Assembly (NCBI RefSeq): GCF_036324505.1
Contig: NC_086368.1
Coordinates: forward strand, 20,438,878 to 20,502,877
Source: Eleginops maclovinus
Taxonomy: Eukaryota; Chordata; Actinopteri; Perciformes; Eleginopidae
DNA: 64,000 nt
Direction of reading: 5' to 3'
Under the pieces are notes generated by a model. That model was given only the letters and a program-made list of their open reading frames with translations. It made no database searches and was not told where the DNA came from. Every line of letters begins with the position of its first letter. Within the stretch, counting starts at the first letter, position 1. The position numbers and the translations under genes were made by a program. This document shows, in pieces, positions 34,165 to 47,400 of the stretch.

Positions 34165-37100
34165 CTGTTGACAAAAGGGATAATATAATCAGTGCTACAC
34201 GTTGGATGTGGGGAGCTGCCTTAAGCATTTCGAGATAAAGGTAATAAAGAGAGATCATAAGAAACCTCTTTCACCCTTTCACTTTTTTTCCCAAGAAAAA
34301 CAAATGTGTTGTGAACACACTGAATACTCTAATCCTCCTGGAAACTGGAAGTCGTATGAGGCACAGCTATCACGCAGAGGTATCATTAATATTACCCAAT
34401 ATTTAACACCAATGTATGGGGGTGCAAAAACTCCAAGTGTAAAAAAACATCTCACTGTCTCACTGCTTTTTGACTCATTCCTATCATATTCACAAACATG
34501 GCCGCATTTCATCCATAAATAACCCAAACACCAGGTACAACTGTTGTCTTTACACACCACAATATAAGACATTTTAAGAAAGACATCTTTCATCCAAATT
34601 AAATTACATTTCCTCAAACCCAACGCAGAAGCACAGATGTGACACGTCGTATTACACTGTAAATATAGAGTGACCGATTAAACATGGGTTTGAATTCAGA
34701 CAGTTTTCATATTTCCAAATTCTTATATTTCATAATGTACTTTTTGGAAATCCAACTCAACACAAGGAAAAAATACTTCTCTGGTTAACTGCCTTTTACA
34801 ACTTCTAAGCTATCCTAATCTTATTTATAAAAAATAAACAAAACAAAACAAAATAAACTGCAATATACCGTAGGTGAGAAACAGACATTGGAGGGAGTCA
34901 TACTGTGAGATAAAACCAGGAGGCAGTGACAATATCCTGCGTCAACAAGCAGGTTGTCACTGCAAGATTACATAACCAGCTTGCTCAATTTGGAGCGTAT
35001 AAGCCATCCTTGAGAAACTGTGTGTGTGTACGACGTACAGACGCAAACCCCTAATCACGGTGATGTATGAATACAGATTTGGCCTTGCCTTAGTTTTACA
35101 GCGTACACACTGACCTGATACGGCCACGGTCGTGAGCTGAGGCCATTGTAATATGTACTTTTTTTTATTTTGCAGAGAGCAAAAGTGTGAGTTAAATTCT
35201 TCTTCTCTCCCAATCTCAAAACTGTTGATTAGAACATACATACAAAAATTACATTTATTTATGTTTATTTCACTTTTAATGATGTGTATACATCAGTAAT
35301 GCTTTCTCATAAAAGCGTAGTATTCATAATTCAAGCCAAATGGGAATTTGAAACAGCTTCTTCTACATTGAAACACCAGGTCAAAGTACAGCTATGTACT
35401 GTTTCTCTTCGTCTCTCCCTCCACGCCTGTTTCAGTGCTGCACTCTTGTTTATTTGTTGAAAAAAACAAAAAAGGAGAACATCTTACACAGAGATAGGTA
35501 TTAAGCAGATACAGAAAATATGTACACAAATACATACAGGTATAAACACTGATTTGGATGTCCTCAAGTCAACTATCTGTCTCCAAAATGTTTCTAAAAT
35601 GTTTGTTTGATCGCTCAGTATGTTCTCTCTGGTTCTGTCAAATGAAAGTGGAAATGGATGAAACAACATAGATGAATAAAAAACAATTAAGGCACTCATC
35701 TTGTTATTTCAAAGAGCCCCTCAGACACACTCAGATCTCCTGATTAAAACCTTGTCTCGTGGAATTAAACCCAGCTGAACCAAACTTGCAATCAGGGTGC
35801 AGAATTTACTTCTCTGTCCACTGACCAAATGTCTAGTGAATGTTCAAATTTTACCAGCCACTCAAACCAGATCATTGCGTTTTTGGTGAGCATGCATATC
35901 TACCAGCATATGGCTGTTGCTATTTTTGTGCCCTGCTTGCATGTATGCACAAACAACAAATATTCAATTCCTGCAAAATTGGTATAAAAGCTTGGTAGGT
36001 TATACATCTCCAGGGCATCAACATTTGGTTATTAAATCACAATAATGATATTTATAGACTGGCAAATGTGGTCTTTCTTAACCTTTATGTCAATATTTAT
36101 ATAAAACGCACACATGCTGCACTGTATGTATTTTTGATAGCATCGTTTTAATATTTGGAATGTAATTTTCTATCCTGTATTTATGTTCTTTGCATGCATG
36201 TTTATTTCCTCTTAATAGGTTTATTGTATGCTCCAAACCTACTTGGCAATAAATGTTGTTGAAAATCTTCTTAAAAACACAATACATAGGAAGATTAGGT
36301 GTAAACACTTGCTGCCTAAATCCTGACAACAAGTTCTATCCTGAGTTAGGGTTCAAGGGATCTCAAGTAATATACTAAGTGCTCCTTAATACAGGTCACA
36401 TCAACAGACAAGATTATCAGTACAATTAAGGAAAGGCACAAATACAAAAGACATGAAAGAGGATTTAGAGTCAACATGGCGTACCTGTTTTGGTTGTTTA
36501 CATCAACTAGAAAAATGAAAAGCTGATCTAGCGTGAACCTCAGCCCACTGCCTGTTTCCACTCACAACAAACCTGACACTAATTTCTCAGTTCACAACCC
36601 CCTATCTGTGAACCCAGTTACCTCAAGAAACCCAGTGACCACCACTGACGTGACAGCATATACACCTTAAGACTTAAAACAGCCACTACTCCACAGAAAA
36701 GTAAAATACAACCACCACTATGACATTTATAACATGACAATATTAGGCACAGTGTCATGCACATGGCCAGTTACAAATGGCATTCAGTAAGAAGTCTTAA
36801 TAAACATATACAATTGTACATTTTTTATCCTAGCTCTACAAAGACTGTAAGTGGGCTTCCAATTGTAATGTCATCTGCTTTACATGACAACTGCACTAGT
36901 TATTCATGCGATGAGAGTATCAAAGCAACATAGGCAACTATTTGTAAGTAATTAGTTATGCACCCTGACATGCAACAAACACTTAATCAGCTCTGCACTC
37001 TTTATATAGCAATGCACACTGAGAATAACGTACAGTCAGTCATATTTTGCTCTTAGGAAGCTAAAACTACATATTACACACACGATCATAGTGAGACTAA

Positions 37101-37216
37101 ATAATGCAAGACAACGATTTCATTTGTTTACATCCACTTTTCTCTCTCCGTGGGCGAAGTGAACTAGCCTAGTGTCTAGTCAACAAGCTAACAACACACT
37201 ATGATGAAATATTTAC
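34165..37216 (-). other. per3: per3 5'UTR intron, gene-free
   Basis: AT-rich intron between the leader exon donor (TTAAG|GTAAAT at 37217) and the acceptor right of 34164. No transposon, ncRNA or coding exon is recognised. Confidence 0.55.
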
Positions 37217-37520
37217 CTTAACGACTGCACGCGTATCTCCGCTTCAATATCCCACAAACCTAAATTATATCAGATACATTGTGTTTATTTGATTAAGCTT
37301 TCCCAGTCACATACGTTAGCTAAATCGTCACTTGCTCCGTGGTGCTTGACACATTTGTGCAACGTGAAAACCACACCAATTAACCCCGCCTACTTTACGG
37401 TGATTGGACAGCCGATTAAAGCTTGTGTCCTGCGATTGGACAGAGAACGGGGTAGTGGGCGTGGCTAACACAGCGGGCTGTGAAATCCAGCTCTCGGTAG
37501 TCGGTTCACGTGGACCTCAA
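37217..37520 (-). promoter_or_regulatory. per3: per3 leader exon and promoter with E-box
   Basis: A GC- and CpG-enriched patch follows the leader donor at 37217. It contains two ATTGG boxes (near 37,402 and 37,436) and a canonical CACGTG E-box at 37507-37512, with AACGTT six bases further on. CLOCK:BMAL1-type sites with this kind of spacing are usual in per promoters. The transcription start is not defined by sequence alone. Confidence 0.5.
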
Positions 37521-38480
37521 CGTTACACAACTCAGGGTACACAAATCCCGCTGCAGGCTGCATCTACCGGTCTATCACTGAATGAATGAATCGAGCTTGC
37601 TATTTGGCCGATCTTGATGCCTCTGTGACCAGATGTTGACTTTGATTTCTTCAACCACTTAATTGGTTGTCAGACAAATACAACTTTGTTTTTGTTCTAT
37701 CAAATGTCAAGAATCACAAGGAGATGGGCATTATTAATTGTGTTAAGTTTAAATGATCATTAGGCTACTTTTTGTGCATGTGCTGGTGAACCATGGCTTG
37801 TATTAGTTTGTTTATCCTTTGGTTTTGGAGAATTGATCACACAAAACATTATTTAAAAAGTGGTCAGATATTGTAATGGACATTTTACAGTTTTCTTTCT
37901 AAACCAAGTGTGTCATCATTATTTGCAGTCCTAAATTGGGTTTGTTACTTTAAAAAGGTCTTAATCTTTAAAAGCGCTTGACATGTTTTCCTCAGGTCCA
38001 CATGAGGATCAATTCAACTGTACTGATTGCAGGCATTCTGCTTTTTTGAGAACTATTAAGTAAATAATTAAGTGCAAAAATATTAGTGACCACTGAAATA
38101 AGTAGGACAACTAATCAATGCCAATCCTCTGGTATACAGGGTTTGTTTGAGACTAGATAATAAATAGGATGAAGGCTCACAGGAAAAAAACCTGCAGTTG
38201 ACAGATGGTGTAAGCAATAATGCAACTATTTTTTTTCAGTAAGTCAGCTGAAAGCCAATGCGCTGCTCAGCAGTATGGATGACCAAATGGATCTTTGAAA
38301 TTGGGAGAAAACATGCCTTTGTCTGAGTCCAACAAGGGAATCAAGTACATCATTATATAATATAGTCATCTATAAATATGAAACAATACTCAGTCAATGC
38401 AAGTCCCTCGGCTGCTTTTGGAAAGAGTAAAGCTACCAGAAACAAATAAATACACAGACGCAGCTTTGTTATTTTAGTTG
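37521..38480. other. Intergenic spacer between per3 promoter and vamp3 3' end
   Basis: No ORF of coding character, RNA gene or transposon seen. The likely vamp3 polyadenylation hexamer (minus strand) is at about 38,486-38,491. Confidence 0.5.
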
Positions 38481-38485
38481 AACGT

Positions 38486-40746
38486 TTTATTCAAGCAAAA
38501 GGCATTTAGGGAGAGAGTAGGATGGCACTTATCCAAATGTTACTGGTACTCAAATGACTGGTGTAGACAGGAGAGGATGATGACTATTCCACACATCTGT
38601 GATAAAAAACAGGTGTTTAAGCATTTTCAGAGGCTCTCCAAAATATTTCAAGATTTCTTTAATGGATATATCACCCCAAAAAAATTGGCCCGTCTTCATT
38701 CATTTTAGTGACCATAGTAACAACAATGCACTGTAAAAACTAGATAACCACTGTTTTAAAAACGACAGGAAAGGCAACTTCAACAGTCCCGGCAGTAATG
38801 CAATTCATGAGTGAATATTAAAATGAATGTATTTTGATGATGATGAAGACAACAGCAGGGAACGCAATCATCCAGTGTGCCAAGTTGTTCTCTACACTCA
38901 AACACTTACGATGCTCAGCAGCCGTGAACCCAGAGACCGAAAAATAACTACTGTCTCCCTAAGGTTAGTTCTAAAAAAACAAAAAAGAAGTTATAGTTAG
39001 AGGCACAATTAAACTAAAATACCACACGATCAGATGGAATAAACACCGGTGTGACTAAACAGAAGACTTAATTAAAACGTTAATAAGCTCAGCTAGAAAA
39101 GCAAGCAGCAGGTGTGTACAGTTGGAGCATTCAGAAGGCACTACTCGTATACTGGCTGCTATATGATCAGTGAGGCATGGCTGTTCTCCATTGGAGAAAC
39201 CTATTAAGGCATCAGTCTAACACTAAATGTTCCTAAGTTTTGTGCTTGAATATATAACAAAGGCAAACTTCATGGCACCTGATTGATACCATTTGCAACT
39301 CTTAAACCAGTGTAGCACTTTTTAACTTTGTGGCATTTTCTCTTGCCTAGCTGTGAGTCTTAACATATAGGCACTTAACACAAGCTCAAACTAGTTCATG
39401 GTTACCAAGTCCTTTGTGAAAGGAAGATGGACAGCTGTGATCAGGTAGTTCAACAGTGTGTTACTGGTTAGCTTATTTGTTGTCGGGTGACCAATGAAAT
39501 TCCTCTTTATTCAATCCAAAAATCAAACATCTTACACAGAGAAAGGTATTAACAGTTAACCATGTGAATAAATAAAATAAGGCAAACTCATCCCATCATT
39601 CCCAGGTTGACTGAGACGTCTAACTATAATGGAAGGAGTCTCTGTCAGAATGTCTGTCTGTCCTTCAATTTCCTCAAAAACCGTTCATACAATAGACTTC
39701 ACACTTGGAAGGCATATTTCTGGGGAGACAAGGGAAGAACATATATGTGGGGGTGTGTAATGTACACACTGTGTAGTGTTTGAAACAGCATGCTAACTTC
39801 TTTTGTCCATATTTGTGTGAGCGTTTGCAGCTAAATAAAGCATTTATTCTAAAATTGCTAGGGGATAAAACTATATAAATCGTGGCGGATGTATTGCCCA
39901 GGAGCCAAAGACACACAGAGTTGAGTGTGACATTTTTTGAATGACTGGTTCTTGAGAATGATGAAAGCAGCAATACCAGAGACCAAGAGGCACATTTAGA
40001 AGGGGCACAGCACTAGATCAAAACATGATAGAATAGCAAAACATTTTGTTTAAAAATGAGGAGAAAAATTGGCATCTGAAAAGTACAAATGTGTATGCGT
40101 CTGAAAGGGATCATGTATTCATTGATATGCAGGGTGACTGTTACAATACAAACTAACACAGACCAGTATATCCTCAAAGGCACTTCTCTTAGTCTGGCAC
40201 ACACAAATCAATGGCTATTAATCAAACATAAAAAAGTCAATATAAGTTGAAGAGAGTTTACATTCGCAAGTTTCAATTCTAGTCCTGAGTTTGAAGTATG
40301 TGTGTGCGCTTTTTTTTTTTTATACATTTGAAGATTGCTTATTTATTCTTTCTTTCATATGTTTTTGTTGAGTTCAAGTTCAATGATTGACCTGTTTCTA
40401 TATGTTTCTGCTGTCTTTGGCAAGTTGCAAAAAACTCCATTAAAAGTTTAAAGATGTCTGGTATGTCGTAGTAATGCAGGGTTAAACTCTGGTATGGTGA
40501 CATCCACTTACTCAGGCACATTTGTGAACACCCCCCCCCCCCACACCCACACACCCACACACACACACACACTGAGGGCAAACCAGGACAAGGAATGAAG
40601 ATCTCCTGCCAGGAGAAAAACTGTGTGGAGCTCAGTTGCCAGTAATGGCATGTTGACTTCCTCAGAGATTAAATATGAACTGTGCTGTTCTCCTCTTCTT
40701 CATTGTATTCTCCACTCCTCCTCCTCTTCTCATTTTTGTTGGGGTT
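38486..40746 (-). other. vamp3: vamp3 3'UTR
   Basis: Downstream of the vamp3 stop codon no coding frame appears until a minus-strand AATAAA near 38,490. This makes a 3'UTR of about 2.2 kb, if no intermediate site is used. It carries the G-rich tract at 40531-40572. Confidence 0.5.
40531..40572 (-). repeat. C12 plus CACCC/(CA) tract; G-rich in the vamp3 transcript
   Basis: Twelve Cs are followed by ACACCC, ACACACCC and CA repeats. In the minus-strand mRNA this reads GU repeats, GGG, GUGUG, GGG, UGU and a G12 run, which is enough G-tracts for an intramolecular quadruplex. Confidence 0.9.
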
Positions 40747-43700
40747 TTAGGAGCAATTCCAAACTGTGAATCAAGTAGGTAAAAACATTTCAGATGAATG
40801 ACTAGTAAGAAGATATGTTTAACCAAGGAATGTTAGTGTAGAAACTAACAAAAGCATCTAGAATTTAAGTGTAATATACAGTATATCTTAACACTATTAT
40901 TAGATGTCAACATCAACAACCCAGTTTAAATCGAATCTCAGTAAAATTGTTCAACTTCATATTAAGCGGGATGAGCGGCAACTCATTAAAATAACAAGAA
41001 GTGTAACAACGTTGTCGATAAGAAGCGTCTATTACCACAGGTTTGATACTCACTAATAATGATGACAATGATGATCAATATGACAGCTATCAGAATGGCC
41101 CACATCTGCAAGAGGTAAGGGTAGAGCATGTTCAGTGCCACACACATGAACTGGGATAAGGATGTATAATTGCAGATTCAATTAAAATCTGACTTTAACA
41201 ATATCATTTTAACTTTGAATTCAAAAATGTATTTATTATTTTGCGTGGGAAATAATTGTGCATTTGGATAACATTGTAATTGGATTTGAGTGTTCTTTGG
41301 ACTAAACAGTGTCTAGGCACCTTGCAGTTCTTCCACCAGAACTTCCTTTTCAGCTTGGCAGCACTGGTTTCAAACTGGGAGGCTCCGGCCTGCAGGGCGT
41401 CGGCTCTGTCGTCCAGCTCAGACAGCTTCTGGTCTCGTTCCAACACCTTGTCCACATTGACACGCATAATATCCACCACCTACTCGCACACACAAACACA
41501 GAAACAAGAACAAAACAATTGGTGTCGGTACGTTTTAAATGTCTCTTGGTGTGATTGACCTGGATGTTGGGTAATCCTGACTAAACAACAACATTTTTCG
41601 ACAAATATAAGAATAGAGTCTAAGCGCATCCATAGATTATGCAGAATGGTGACATGTTTGCTGTGAGGGATGAGTAACCTCTGAAACCACATCAATATAG
41701 ACACAGTGATGTTCAAGGTAAAAAGAAAGATACTAAAAACCTTCTGCTTCATAAAAATAAATAAAATAAAACCAGGCAGATGTGAACGTACACACACAAA
41801 CAGTATTGTGTTTACACATAACCTATATGTTCCATTGATCCACAAACCTCACAACCGCCCCTCCTTTCAAACAGAGGCGGGGCGCAGAGAAGTGTGCTGG
41901 GCCATGCAGGTGTTACATAACCGTGGCACTGATTATATAAACCCCGGGCAGCCAATTGGAAGCTTTCGGTGACATGCTTATTTAAATCACAGGGTAGGTG
42001 GGGTGAAAATTAAGAGGGACGCAAATGACAAATAGAACAGTAAAGTGGATTAACAACACAGAAAGAGTGTGATTTAGCAGCCATTTTTCTCCCCGGGTAG
42101 CCTCACTGGCATGGTTTTTAAATACAATTAAATGTATCTGGCATGTGAGGGGACATGTGAAGGTGGAGCAACAGAGAGCACCGATTCCTAATTGTGATGA
42201 TTCATAACGCCGTTGCCAAGGGTTATGCAAGTCTTCAGACAGACATTATGGAAGCTGGCAGTTACTGGCAGTTACATAGTGGCTGAAGATGGAGGGGGGG
42301 GAGGGCAGGAGTTCAATAACAACAGTTGGCGAGGTGAGATAAATGACGCACACTGGGAAAGGCAGACTACATATAATTGCCTCTGATTGTGTCCCTGAAA
42401 TTGGAAATATCAAATTGTGAAGAGTGGTCTCTGATGTTGGAGCTTTCCTTAAAAAGGATAAACAAAAAAATCAATAATTTGCATATAACTAATAATAAAA
42501 CATACTTAAATTGAAACAGTTTGCCATTATCCTCATTATCAACCAGTGTGTGGAGCTTTAACCGGATCTGGTAGACCAGAAACCAGAGATGTGCCATACC
42601 TCGTCCACCTGGGCCTGGGTCTGCTGTAAGCGCTTGTTGCCTGACGCGGCGCCAGCACCTTCTGGACCGGCTGCTGACCTGGTGAGATGATGACAAATTA
42701 AGAGTAGATATTAGCTTTCTGGATTTTACAGGAAAATGTTTTCTATACAATTTCACTCATTCTGCACCTAAACTGTTCAGGCAGGTGATAAAGGAAGCAA
42801 ACAGCCTAACCATAACTGCGATTATCCATTCTTATTCTAAGCTATATTTAGATTTCATTTCTGAATCACATTCAAAACCATTTAAATATTGTTAAATCAT
42901 AGGTAAATGAGCTTATATCCCTTTTTTATTTAATTTACAATTCAATTTACAGTCTAATGTTCAAACCACCATGATGGACACTGCTACACAGTAAAACCTT
43001 CTTTTTTATGTTGATGGTTTACTACTGCCCCCCCCTGACATGAGCCAGAATTGCTCTCGGATAATTACACTTCTTTTTTAATTAGACAATAGGAAACTTG
43101 AAGTGGAAAGATAGGTTTGAGGTGATAACACCAAACTGTAGAGCGTATACAAGATTTTTTTGGACTCTGGGAAAGAGGCAGTGTCCAATAAAAATTCTAC
43201 CTCCACATTTAAAGACAGCTGTAGATGAATCACTCCAACCCACTCCTTTACATGCAAAACTGTTCGTGCACACAGCAAGCGGGCACACCCATGAATACTG
43301 AAATACATCAGAAAACCAAAACATTAATTATGGTTTTTTTACTTATAAGTATCAACTTCCAACGTAAATACTCATATGTTATCAAGGTATGAAACAGGTG
43401 ACCGAGATTTAAAAATGACAAAAGAACTTTATGGTGAGCTCAAGTCACTTCTTTCTTACCGTCTAGCTTTATAAGACATAGGAACACATCACACTGAACT
43501 GGAAACTGTGCTGATGTATGAACTATTACATTATTATTAAGAAAAAAACAACTCATGACAACTCTTTTCAAAAGTAAGAAAAAAACAATCACTGCTATGG
43601 TGGATAATGATTAAGAGGTGGGGGCAAGTACAAATACAAATATTCAACATCAGACATCTAGCAATTGGGGCAGCAAGTAATGACTATTTTCATAATTGAT

Positions 43701-45748
43701 TAATCTATAGAATATTTTCTCAGTTCATTTTTTGGTTGGTGAAAAGCTAGACGCCGCAAAATGACTTAAATTGTTTGACCAAAAGTCTAAAATCCAGAGT
43801 TACATTTTTATTCACTATCAAAGTAGACTAAGAAAAATAGGGGAGGAAAAATGACCAGATTTGAAAGCTGTAAATAACCTGTAAACGATTTACAAATATT
43901 CATTTCAGAACAGATTTAATCTATTCTCAAAATAGGCATTTTCTCGTGATACCCAGCCTGTCTGTTACGGATCTGGTTCATCATTCTTGCTGTAATGTCA
44001 CCAGCCCTGCAACTTGTATTTTATACATCTCTCAGACCTTTTCTGAACAATTTCTACTCCAAATGAATGACCATATCTTCTATTCGGCATTTTACACATC
44101 AGACAATCATACAACAAATAGCAAATGTGTATTTAACATGGATGATGACTTCATTCTGTTAAAGTGCCCTGTCCTCCATGTAAAGGCGTATTGACTGCCA
44201 CTTTGGTTCCAGTGATGGTTGTAAGCAGATTCTTGTGACTCTCTCGCATTCATGACCATAAAGGTGACATATATGTTCAAAGATGTAAAACAAACAGACC
44301 GAAGTTACAGAATTAGACTGAGTAGTTGTATTATAGGACATTATTGCTTATAAAAGTTACTCAACCTGTTGAAAAGAGCATGATAGCAAAAGCCTATATT
44401 CTTCCATCAAAATATGAGAGCAAGAACTAGTAACTATCCAGAGATAACAGGCTTTTAGTAAACACAGTTTTTTAAAAATGACTCGAGAGTTTAACACACA
44501 ATGACTGAACAGATCTTACATACTGTATTATTTACAGAATAAAAACATATACAATATATCAATTTGGCTATACTGGCAGTTTCTTTAGTGAACTGTAAAA
44601 ATACTGTGAGGCTTACAGATTAGGCGCTTACGGTCACGTGTCATGTATGTGTAGTGTAGTGAGTGTAATGTGCATCACACTGAACCGTTAGCTGACTGCA
44701 TCACCTAATGCTGAGCAAAGTCAGACGAAAATTAATGACTTATCTTGATTAAATGCTTCCTCTAAGCCTGACATCATAAACGCATGTCTCCTAAGATAAC
44801 ACTGTCCAAGTCTGCTTTGATTAAACAAAACCAAAAATAACTCCCATTGACTTAGCCTACGACTAGTGCATTGGGTACAATATGTTAAACATTTGAAAAC
44901 AGGAACTAACATCAGCAAGGAATAATACTATCCAAACATTTACTATTTAATTAGGGCTGTAAAATAACGAGCAAACTGTAAATAACGTTGTATTCTTATT
45001 TTTAGACATACTTCCTGTGTTAAGGGTGGTACTTTTAAATTGGGTGTGAATGGAAACAAGAGATTTTGATTTCTCTTACTCTCTATTTCTATTGTAACAT
45101 GAATATAACCAGTAAATGATTAAAAAAGAGGCCATCACTAAGTCCTAGCTACACCACTTTAAATAACCTCTTCATATAACGTCAGTTAATTCACGTTACA
45201 AACAAACGTTAAGGTTAGCTACAATACATTTTCTGCTTAAAACGGACTTCACCACTAATTTTACCGACTTTAACTTGTACTAATTCCCAATCAGAGCTGC
45301 AACATTTAAAATGTAACTACGAAATGTTTTAAAAACTTAAAGTAACCACGTAGCTAGCTCCACCAAACAAACAGCCTGAACACGGAGAAAAGGCTAGGTT
45401 AGCATAAAGCTAACATGTATATTTAACGATACGCAGCTGTGGAAGTGATACAAGCCGGCACTTTATTTCTTACTTTAATTGTCTAGCGATGTTTAACTAG
45501 CTAAGTTAAGTGGACATCGTTTGTTTAGGGAAAACAAACACATCTCTCAATAGTTAGCTTAGCTTAATTCTCAAAACTACGACCATAGCACTTGTTGCTG
45601 CTAGTTTCAAACTTTTGGGCGTTTCTTTTTTTCCTATGATCGTGTTTCACCAAACTACCGGGAAGGTCGGTAGGCCTACATTACGCAAGTTTGACAGTGT
45701 AACATTTGCAATTTAAAACCTTTTTGTATAAACATTAATCACTTACAT
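40747..45748 (-). CDS. vamp3: Vesicle-associated membrane protein 3 (cellubrevin-type v-SNARE)
   Basis: R-SNARE of recycling endosomes that pairs with syntaxin and SNAP-25-type Q-SNAREs. Minus-strand pieces: AT of the start codon at 45748-45747; 42678-42600, 41479-41321, 41105-41054, 40763-40747. They total 309 nt, 102 aa plus stop. Order: short Gly/Ala-rich head ([16 protein letters not shown]), SNARE motif at about residues 20-80 with the zero-layer Arg in [11 protein letters not shown], a basic [12 protein letters not shown] linker, and a C-terminal anchor ([18 protein letters not shown]) closing in WNCS. Length and intron positions fit the VAMP1/2/3 group; the symbol rests on sequence plus the per3 neighbour. 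vamp2 is the alternative. The head is unlike mammalian VAMP3, which is usual for this region. Confidence 0.93.
42700..45740 (-). other. vamp3 intron 1
   Basis: Three-kilobase intron without coding signal. It contains a hAT-type MITE fragment at 43672-43850, and a TAGGGCTGTAAAATAACGA stretch at about 44,953 that may be another hAT terminus. Confidence 0.4.
43672..43850. mobile_element. hAT-type MITE fragment
   Basis: GGGGCAGCAAGTAATGACTA and then TTTTCATAATTGATTAATC, TTTTCTCAG and a TTTGACCAAAAGTCTAAAA stretch follow the left half of a repeat common in fish genomes (a non-autonomous hAT family beginning TAGGGCTGCAACTAACGA). The right half is missing. Classification is from memory of the consensus. 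Confidence 0.55.
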
Positions 45749-45759
45749 TGTGAAAGGCA

Positions 45760-47060
45760 ATTTCTTTAAACGACCGAAGCTGTTTCTTGTGTGCAGGCTA
45801 AAAGCTAAAGTGTCAAGCCGTAACAGTTACTGTCGTTGGTTATTATGCTGCCTTTCCGTGCGATAGGAAAATGGGGATATATTGACACGTATGGAAATTA
45901 CAGATACTTTTGTTTTACTAGCAAAAATAGTAAAGTGATAACTTTCTTGTTTTTTAGGTGTATCATGATGTGATGACAGTAAATATAGGGATATTGTATT
46001 ATATGGAACAACTTTTAACACAATATTATGTACAATATAAATTGTAAAGATAATTTCTATGTGTATTATTCCTTATCCACTTTATAATCGTGCACAACTT
46101 AACTCTTTGCTGCTAGGTTTCCCAAATATAATATAATCCAAAAATAGCTTAAATGATTGGGTGCATGTTGTATAGAAAGTACTAATAATTACTGCTTGAG
46201 TTGCAAAAGTTTGATCGTACGATTAGAACTTGAAGGCAGCATTAAAGAGGCAGTAGCCTGTTGCCTCTTGTGCATAGCTACAATTATTAACGCATAACAT
46301 TAGATTATAAAAGAAAGGAGTTTGTACTTGAAGACATTGCAAATGTGAAAATAAGTCATTAAAATAAAGAAGATTTAACTCCTTATATTTGACTAATTAC
46401 TCCCTCCATTAATTGTTTTGATCAACTGTCCAGTTATACGAGGAAACAGAGTCGACCAAAGCCCGTGATCAGCATGTGACATCCTTTAGGAAATACAGCT
46501 TTATGTCGTTTATATTTTAAGTAAGAGTACTTCAAATGTGAAACACTTGGAAACAAGAGAAACAGATGGATCATCTGTGTGATTAGTGCATTCCTCTGAT
46601 TTATAAATAGAAACTACACAGAGGGCAATACTATGCCTATTTGTTTCAGAGAACATCCACAGTTAAATAATCATGCAATTATATAGGATACAGGTCAGGA
46701 AACGAGCTGCTCTTTTTCCTGGCAGTGTGTGAAGACTTACAGGTTAGTGCTATTTCCCTGGATTGTTTTAACTTGATGGATTAATAATAATACCAACACA
46801 ACAACAGTGACACTGACTGCATACCAGACATACAGGTCCACATTGCAAAGGGAGTACTACACACAGGTTCAAAACCTCCTAAAAAGAATCCTAAACTTCC
46901 AAGAGATAAATGATTAATTTCTTCCAGACCCTTTAATAAAAAAAAGGTTACAGAAAACATGCATAACATATACATCTTATTTATTCAAACGTTTATAAGC
47001 TTTATGTTTGCTCAAATATATTTCAAAAGTTATAATATACTGGACAACGTAGCTAATATG
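45760..47060. other. Intergenic, AT-rich
   Basis: Between the vamp3 leader exon (ends at 45747 on its donor side) and the small four-exon gene. No coding exon, RNA or transposon recognised. The patch at 45,750-45,860 should hold the vamp3 transcription start. Confidence 0.4.
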
Positions 47061-47400
47061 GATACATTGATAAAGATATTTTATTGAGAACATTTTCTAA
47101 TTTCTAACAAGGATACCTACGTTTTACTTTCCATCTCAGTAACAAGTCACATGCTGAGCTGTAATAACTAAAGACAGCAAGTACTAAACTTAAGTCAATA
47201 ACAATTGGAGTTAACAAATTAAACAACAAGTAAATAGAGCATGCAAATTAATCCTTAAACAAATCATGTTACTTGTATGTACCCTTTGTTCACCAATATA
47301 CAATCAATCAACGTTGCCCTTGGTATCCGAAAGCTTTTAGGAAAGCTGAGCTTCCCTCAACACTAACAACAACATAGTTGTGTTGCTCTTTCACTCTCGG

